Positions 59,448 through 64,000 of a stretch of 64,000 nt of DNA are shown piece after piece (positions within the stretch are counted from its first letter, which is position 1; the number at the start of each line of letters is the position of its first letter). Below the pieces are notes generated by a model. It did no database searches, was not told the origin of the DNA, and was given only the letters and a program-made list of their open reading frames with translations. The stretch lies in NCBI GenBank assembly GCA_963714035.1, contig OY970224.1:3596001-3660000 (forward strand), in the 5' to 3' direction. Source of the DNA: DATFVB01 sp963714035 (GTDB lineage: Bacteria; Acidobacteriota; Thermoanaerobaculia; UBA5066; DATFVB01). The position numbers were made by a program, and so were the translations under genes.

Positions 59448-61438
59448 GGTTAGCGAAAATCGTTCTCGTCTCGTTGCTTGCCGCCGCGGGCGCGGCCGCC
59501 GCGGAAACGGACCGGTACACGGTCCTCCTCTCGGGCAACCGCGCCGGAGAAGAGACGGTGATTCGGAAGCCGTCGGGAGACTTCGACATCCACTTCGAGT
59601 TCAACGACCGGGGACGCGGACCGAAGCTCGACGAGCGCATCGCTCTCGACGCGCGCGGCTGGCCTTCGTCGGTGGACATCGAAGGGGTCGACTACTTCAA
59701 GGGCGCGGTCGAGGAGCGCCTCCGACGGGAAGAAAACAAGGCGACTTGGAGGAGCGACATCGAGCACGGGGAGGCGCCGGCCGATTCGGGGTTCTACCTC
59801 GCCTTCAACGGCGTTCCCGCCGAGGAGGGCTTTCTCGCGTCGGTCCTCCGGCGGGCTCCGGACCGGAGCGTCTCGCTCCTGCCTGAGGGGCGGGCGTCGC
59901 TCGAAGAAGGGGAGGAGCGGACCGTCGGAACGGGCGACCGCGCGCGCGTCGTGCGGCAGTACCTCCTGTCGGGGCTCGACTTCGCCCCGTCCCGCATCTG
60001 GCTCGACCGGGACGGCTCGTTCTTCGCCTCGGTCAGCCCCTGGCTCTCGGTCGTTCGGGAAGGGTGGGAGGATGCCGTGGCCGAGCTTTCCGCGGCCCAG
60101 GAAGAGTCGGCGGCCGGGCGACTGAAGTCCCTCGCCGGCAGGCTTGCGCACCGGCCGTCGGCGGTCGCGTTCACGCACGCCGCCCTGTTCGACTCGCGGA
60201 ACGCTTCGGTCGTTCCGGAGACGACGGTGGTCGTCGCCGGCGGAAAGATCGCCTCGGTCGGGCGGGACGGAACTGTGGCCATTCCCCGCGATGCGACGGT
60301 CATCGACGCGTCGGGAAAGACCCTGCTTCCGGGGCTCTGGGACATGCACGTCCACTTCGGTTCGGCGGCCGACGGGCTCCTCGACATCGCCAACGGCGTC
60401 ACGACCGCGCGCGACATGGGAAACGACCCGGACGCTCTTCTCGGGTGGAAGAAGCAGTTCGACGAGGGGAGCGCGGTGGGTCCGCGCGTCGAGCTCGCGG
60501 GCCTCGTCGACGGCAGCGGCCCGTACAGCGGCCCGATCAAGAGGAAGGTCGACGACGAGGCGCAGGCCCGCGCCGCCGTGGACGACTATTTCCGCCGGGG
60601 CTACACCCAGATCAAGATCTACAGCTCGATCAAGCCGGAGCTGATGCCGGTGATCGCGCGCCTCGCCCACGCGCACGGGATGCGGGTCTCCGGGCACGTG
60701 CCGGCGTTCATGACCGCCGAGCAGTTCGTGCGCGAAGGCTCCGACGAGATCCAGCACGTCAATTTCCTTTTCCTCAATTTCCTGTTCGACCGGGTCCAGG
60801 ACACGCGGACCCCGGCGAGGTTCACGGAAGTCGCCGAGCACGGGGGGGAAATCGATCCCTCGCAGGACCGAGTGAAGGCGTTTCTCGACCTGCTGGCGGC
60901 GCATCACACCGTCGTCGACCCGACGCTCGTCGCGTTCGAAACGATGTTCACCGGAAGGAAGGGGAGCGTGTCGCCGTCGTATACCGAGATCGCCGACCGG
61001 ATGCCGGCCCAGGTCCGCCGCGGCTTCCTCTCCGGAAGCCTTCCCGTCCCGCCGGGGAAGGAGGCTCTCTACCGCGACTCCTACCGCTCGATGCTCCGGA
61101 TGGTGAAGGCCCTCTTCGACCGCGGCATCCCGATCGTCGCGGGGACGGACGATCTGGCGGGATTCTCCCTCGCGCGCGAGCTCGAGCTGTACGTCGAGGC
61201 GGGAATCCCGGCGCCCGACGTCCTCCGCATCGCCACTCTCGGGGCCGCCCGCGTGATGCGACGGGACGGGGAGCGGGGCTCGATCGAGCCCGGAAAGGCG
61301 GCGGACCTGATTCTCGTCGCCGGCGATCCGACCCGCCGGATCTCGGACGTCCGGCGCGTCGAGGCCGTCGTCAAGGACGGGGCCCTCTATCGTCCGGCGG
61401 AGATCGACGCCGAGATCGGGGTGAAGCCGGCTTCCTGA
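59444..61438 (+). CDS. Exported amidohydrolase-superfamily protein with N-terminal extra domain
   Basis: 664 residues from the GTG that overlaps the M19-like stop (GTGA) and follows GGGAGG. A signal peptide (MRLAKIVLVSLLAAAG) leads to a 200-residue N-terminal domain of unknown fold. The amidohydrolase barrel follows: LLPGLWDMHVHFGS (HxH), ANGVTTARDMGND, the probable metal-site segments YTQIKIYSSIKPE, MRVSGHVPAF and EIQHVNFLF, then PIVAGTDDLAGFSL for the barrel-end Asp and SIEPGKAADLILV. It would cleave amide or ester bonds in the periplasm. Substrate unknown. Confidence 0.85.
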   Translation: MRLAKIVLVSLLAAAGAAAAETDRYTVLLSGNRAGEETVIRKPSGDFDIHFEFNDRGRGPKLDERIALDARGWPSSVDIEGVDYFKGAVEERLRREENKATWRSDIEHGEAPADSGFYLAFNGVPAEEGFLASVLRRAPDRSVSLLPEGRASLEEGEERTVGTGDRARVVRQYLLSGLDFAPSRIWLDRDGSFFASVSPWLSVVREGWEDAVAELSAAQEESAAGRLKSLAGRLAHRPSAVAFTHAALFDSRNASVVPETTVVVAGGKIASVGRDGTVAIPRDATVIDASGKTLLPGLWDMHVHFGSAADGLLDIANGVTTARDMGNDPDALLGWKKQFDEGSAVGPRVELAGLVDGSGPYSGPIKRKVDDEAQARAAVDDYFRRGYTQIKIYSSIKPELMPVIARLAHAHGMRVSGHVPAFMTAEQFVREGSDEIQHVNFLFLNFLFDRVQDTRTPARFTEVAEHGGEIDPSQDRVKAFLDLLAAHHTVVDPTLVAFETMFTGRKGSVSPSYTEIADRMPAQVRRGFLSGSLPVPPGKEALYRDSYRSMLRMVKALFDRGIPIVAGTDDLAGFSLARELELYVEAGIPAPDVLRIATLGAARVMRRDGERGSIEPGKAADLILVAGDPTRRISDVRRVEAVVKDGALYRPAEIDAEIGVKPAS

Positions 61439-61459
61439 GCGGGCCTCCGGAGAAGGCCC

Positions 61460-61804
61460 TCAGTCGCCCGCGGCGATCCCGACGAGCGCTTCCCGCGCGG
61501 CGGCACAGTAGGGGTTCTCGCCGTCGTAGCCCGCCCGGGCGATGATCTTCTGGTAGAGGGCGATCGCGGCATCCCCGTCGGAGAACCCGATCTCCCAGAT
61601 CTGGGCGAGCGTGAAGAGGATGTCGAGATTTTCGGGCTCGATCGACCGGGCCTTCTCGCAGAAGACGCGCGCGACGTCGAACCGCTCCTCGTCCGCCGCG
61701 AGCCGGGCGCGTTTGAGGTACAGGTCGACCTCCTCCGAGCGCTCGACGCGCAGCGAGAGGCTCTTCAGGCTTCCGGGCTTTCCGGGAAAGGGTGTCGTTT
61801 TCAT
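61460..61804 (-). CDS. Small TPR-like protein
   Basis: 114 residues. After a basic N-terminus come two TPR-like helix pairs: LKRARLAADEERFDVARVFC with EKARSIEPENLDILFTLAQI, then EIGFSDGDAAIALYQKIIAR. It ends in AREALVGIAAGD. Probably a cytoplasmic protein-interaction module. A near-consensus promoter lies 76 bp upstream. Confidence 0.75.
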   Translation of the reverse strand: MKTTPFPGKPGSLKSLSLRVERSEEVDLYLKRARLAADEERFDVARVFCEKARSIEPENLDILFTLAQIWEIGFSDGDAAIALYQKIIARAGYDGENPYCAAAREALVGIAAGD

Positions 61805-61870
61805 GGGCTCCCGCTCGAAAAAGGCGTTCCGCGCCGCCGTCGGGCCATTCGATTCGTCCTGCCAACCGGC

Positions 61871-61925
61871 GTGCAGTTTCAGTGTAGGGCATTATTCCGG
61901 AACGTCAAGATTTTTCGTGCAGTTT
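61871..61925 (-). promoter_or_regulatory. Promoter of the TPR gene, flanked by GTGCAGTTT direct repeats
   Basis: On the minus strand TTGACG (61908-61903), a 16-bp spacer, then TACACT (61886-61881). GTGCAGTTT occurs at 61871-61879 and again at 61917-61925, on either side and in the same direction, 46 bp apart. This spacing (just over four helical turns) would suit a protein binding both sites. Confidence 0.65.
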
Positions 61926-61990
61926 GTAAAGTTGGGTCCACCCGTCGTCGTCGGTTCGGAGACGGTCCCGCATGAACGAACAGCGGCGCG

Positions 61991-62998
61991 CTAGGAAATT
62001 CTTTCGACGAGGCCTTCGGCAGCCAGCATGAGCGCCTCTTTCGCCTCGCCGTCGGGGAACGGCGCGAGCGCTTCCCGGGCCGCGCGCGCGTTCTCGAGAG
62101 CGAGGGCGCGAGTCCGGGCGACGCCCTGATGGCGCTCGACGATCGAGAGGATCTCGAAGGGGGACACGCTGTCGAACTTCCGCTCCTTGAGCACCCGCGC
62201 GACGCTGGCGCGTTCCTCGGGCGTCGCTTCCGGGAGCGAGAGGATGAGCGGCATCGTGAGCTTTCCCTCCCGGAGATCGGACAGGACCGGCTTTCCGACG
62301 ACCGACTCCCGGGCCGTGTAGTCGAGGAGGTCGTCGATCAGCTGGAACGATACTCCAAGGTGTCTCCCGTAGAGCGCGAGCCTCTCGGAAGCCGCTTCGC
62401 TGCCGTTCGGCGCGAAATGGGCGGGAATCCGGCACGCCGCCGAAAAGAGCTCCGCGGTCTTTCGGCGCACGATCGCGAGAGCGCCCTCCGCGTCGAGATC
62501 CACGTCCCCTTCGCGCTCGAGAGCGATGATTTCCCCCTCGATCATCGCGAGCGTCGTCCGGGAGAGGATCTTCAGGATCGTGAGATCCCCCTCCTCGAGC
62601 GCGACCCCCATCGATTTCGTATAGAGGTAGTCGCCGAAGAGGACCGTGAGGTTGTTTCCCCAGAGAGAGTTGACCGACTCGCGCCCGCGCCGGAGCTTCG
62701 CCTCGTCGATGATGTCGTCGTGGACGAGCGTGGCCGCGTGGATGAACTCCACGACCGCCGCGTACCGCACGTCCGCCGAGCCGTTCTCGTGGCCGAGGAG
62801 CTTCGCGGACAGGAGCAGGAGAGCGGGGCGGATTCGCTTGCCCCCCCCGCTCCGAAGGTAGTCCCCGATCCGGGAGATCGTCGCCACCGGCGAATCGCAG
62901 AGCCGGATCAGCTCCCGTTCGACCTCGGCGAGCTTGGAAGCGATCAGGTCGTAGGAGCGCCGGAGCTCCTCTTCGCGGGGTCGCGCGGCGCTCTTCAT
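61991..62998 (-). CDS. ispB: Polyprenyl diphosphate synthase
   Basis: 335 residues. The two Asp-rich motifs LVHDDIIDEAKLRRG and FQLIDDLLDYTARES, the GGKRIRPALLLL segment and the NLTVLFGDYLYTKSM pattern are those of long-chain trans-prenyltransferases. Product length (for quinone side chains) is not readable. The symbol is by family. It is downstream of lolA and yajQ on the same strand, with a family A repeat between. Confidence 0.92.
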   Translation of the reverse strand: MKSAARPREEELRRSYDLIASKLAEVERELIRLCDSPVATISRIGDYLRSGGGKRIRPALLLLSAKLLGHENGSADVRYAAVVEFIHAATLVHDDIIDEAKLRRGRESVNSLWGNNLTVLFGDYLYTKSMGVALEEGDLTILKILSRTTLAMIEGEIIALEREGDVDLDAEGALAIVRRKTAELFSAACRIPAHFAPNGSEAASERLALYGRHLGVSFQLIDDLLDYTARESVVGKPVLSDLREGKLTMPLILSLPEATPEERASVARVLKERKFDSVSPFEILSIVERHQGVARTRALALENARAAREALAPFPDGEAKEALMLAAEGLVERIS

Positions 62999-63066
62999 GG
63001 CTCCGCGGATCTTACATCGGGCCCGCGGTTTGAGCGCCCGGCGGCGGGGATCAGAAAAAATCGATT

Positions 63067-63194
63067 AGGTTCGGCGAGACGTGCGGGAAGACGGCCTCGG
63101 GCGGCCCTGGCGGCGGTGAAGGCGTACCGGAGCGTACGTCGAGCCGCCCGCCAGGGCCGCCCGGGCCCGTATAACCGTGCGTATCGCCGAACCT
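63067..63194 (-). repeat. Family A nested-hairpin repeat, copy A5 (best preserved)
   Basis: Outer AGGTTCGGCGA (63067-63077) pairs perfectly with TCGCCGAACCT (63184-63194), 11 bp. Middle GGGCGGCCCTGGCGG (63099-63113) pairs perfectly with CCGCCAGGGCCGCCC (63148-63162), 15 bp. Inner GGCGTAC (63121-63127) with GTACGTC (63134-63140) has one G-T pair. The right end is one base from the yajQ stop. The distal side is followed on the minus strand by AATCGATTTTTT, a U-run. Confidence 0.9.
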
Positions 63195-63195
63195 G

Positions 63196-63693
63196 CTATC
63201 TGTAGTTGAGGAATTGCAAAGGCAGCCCGAAATCTTCCCCCCGAAGGAGGGCGATGACGTCCTGGAGGTCGTCCCGGCTCTTTCCCGCGACCCTCACCTG
63301 ATCGGCCTGGATCGACGCCTGGACCTTGATTTTCGCGTCTTTGATAGCCTTCACGATCGCCCGGGCTTTCTCGATCGGGATGCCCTGCTGGATCTTGACC
63401 GCCTGCCGGACGGTGGCGCCCGCCGCCGGCTCGACTTTCTGGAAATCGAGCGATTTGACCGCGATCCCGCGCTTGACGAGCTTCGTCTCGAGGATGTCGA
63501 CGACGCTCTTCAACTTGTGCTCGTCGTCGGAGGTCAGCGTGAGTTCCAGCTCCTTGTCGTTCCATTCGATCTTCGATTTGCTTCCCCGGAAGTCGAAGCG
63601 CGTGACGATCTCCTTCGAGGCCTGCTGGACGGCGTTCTGGACTTCCTGGAGATCGACTTTGGAAACGACGTCGAACGAATTCTCCTGCGCCAT
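63196..63693 (-). CDS. yajQ: YajQ-family nucleotide-binding protein
   Basis: 165 residues, the normal length. NSFDVVSKVDLQEVQNAVQQ, TRFDFRGSKSKIEW and the C-terminal DDLQDVIALLRGEDFGLPLQ with FLNYR are the family signature. YajQ proteins bind nucleotides or RNA, and c-di-GMP binding is reported for some members. The ATG follows GGAAAGGAAG and lies 37 bp from the lolA stop, so the two may be co-transcribed. Confidence 0.95.
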   Translation of the reverse strand: MAQENSFDVVSKVDLQEVQNAVQQASKEIVTRFDFRGSKSKIEWNDKELELTLTSDDEHKLKSVVDILETKLVKRGIAVKSLDFQKVEPAAGATVRQAVKIQQGIPIEKARAIVKAIKDAKIKVQASIQADQVRVAGKSRDDLQDVIALLRGEDFGLPLQFLNYR

Positions 63694-63730
63694 GGCTTCC
63701 TTTCCGACCCGGCGGCGAACCGCCCCCGGA

Positions 63731-64000
63731 TCACGGCTCGTTTTCGACGATGCGGGTCCCGGCGGGCGGCCGGATCGCGAACGCCGACGCCTCGAGGGGG
63801 GCTTCGGTCCGGAAGCCCGGGAACCGGAATTCGGTGCGGTCGCCCGCGGACGACTGGAAGGACAGTGCGGCGGGAGATCCGTCCGGCGCGAGCGAGAGAC
63901 GGATCCACGAGACCTCCGAAGCGGCGTCCTTGGGCGTGACGAGGATCGACGCGCCCTCCGGCCCCTCCTCGAGGTCGAGCGTGTTGCGCTTGCGGAGCTC
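63731..64000 (-). CDS. lolA: Outer-membrane lipoprotein carrier protein LolA-like, N-terminal part outside the window
   Basis: Only the last 89 residues are visible. The pattern LDLEEGPEGASILVTPKDAA, then WIRLSLAPDGSPAALSFQSS, DRTEFRFPGF and FAIRPPAGTRIVENEP is that of the C-terminal half of the LolA beta-barrel, which ferries lipoproteins across the periplasm. The ending GTRIV is typical. It is incomplete because the window ends. Confidence 0.75.
   Translation of the reverse strand, partial: ELRKRNTLDLEEGPEGASILVTPKDAASEVSWIRLSLAPDGSPAALSFQSSAGDRTEFRFPGFRTEAPLEASAFAIRPPAGTRIVENEP

Overview
The window looks like a chromosomal segment of a high-GC (roughly 70%), free-living, Gram-negative-type (diderm) bacterium. 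Diderm markers are the Kdo genes kdsA/kdsD/kdsC, a LolA-type carrier protein, a TolC/MFP/RND efflux set and Tat components. Gene content and style (DUF4142 and DUF2911 proteins, propeller and metalloprotease families with Cys-rich SLH-like repeats, GTGA/ATGA/TTGA stop-start overlaps) fit Acidobacteriota or a neighbouring phylum, but no rRNA or phylogenetic marker here proves this. No prophage, CRISPR array or complete insertion sequence was seen; the genes are mostly housekeeping or envelope genes.

Layout. 0-7.3 kb: exported DUF4142 and DUF2911 proteins, a UbiB kinase/phospholipase D pair, a type II NADH dehydrogenase and a beta-propeller protein. 7.3-12.6 kb: a three-gene RND efflux operon. 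12.8-19.4 kb: an exported helix-hairpin-helix protein, then a PoxB-like ThDP enzyme, a fused FAD/Fe-S 2-hydroxyacid dehydrogenase and a glycoamylase-domain protein. 19.5-25.4 kb: a broken gene, a YeiH-type transporter, a DsbD/thioredoxin pair, tRNA-Phe, a zinc-ribbon microprotein and a lone receiver protein. 25.6-28.5 kb: cytochrome c and a YdeP-type molybdoenzyme, followed by a 0.27-kb MITE-like element. 28.8-37.6 kb: the 5-oxoprolinase operon pxpBCA, an APC permease, an esterase and a TMTC-like membrane TPR protein. 37.6-43.8 kb: hsp20-lon-thiL-DUF2062 in one overlapping operon, nrdR and a flippase-like membrane protein. 43.9-49.3 kb: a frameshifted secreted protein, tatC/tatA and a CtpA protease. 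49.8-57.7 kb: a channel-like RCK protein, the Kdo genes, a secreted metalloprotease and pyrG. 57.8-64 kb: a Tat-exported M19-like protein with an amidohydrolase, a TPR protein, a polyprenyl synthase, YajQ and the end of LolA.

The most unusual content is non-coding. Two families of nested-hairpin repeats are scattered through the intergenic DNA. Family A (five full copies and one remnant, about 120 bp) has nested inverted repeats. Family B (about 60-190 bp) has a hairpin H1, a hairpin H2 and a conserved tail. In both families the stems differ in sequence from copy to copy yet still pair, so the fold appears better conserved than the letters. Nearly all copies lie just downstream of a stop codon (one follows a tRNA gene) and face the upstream gene with the same end. 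They therefore look like a standardised 3'-end element, or a mobile element that targets gene ends. I know of no described family that matches them, but a database comparison was not possible here.
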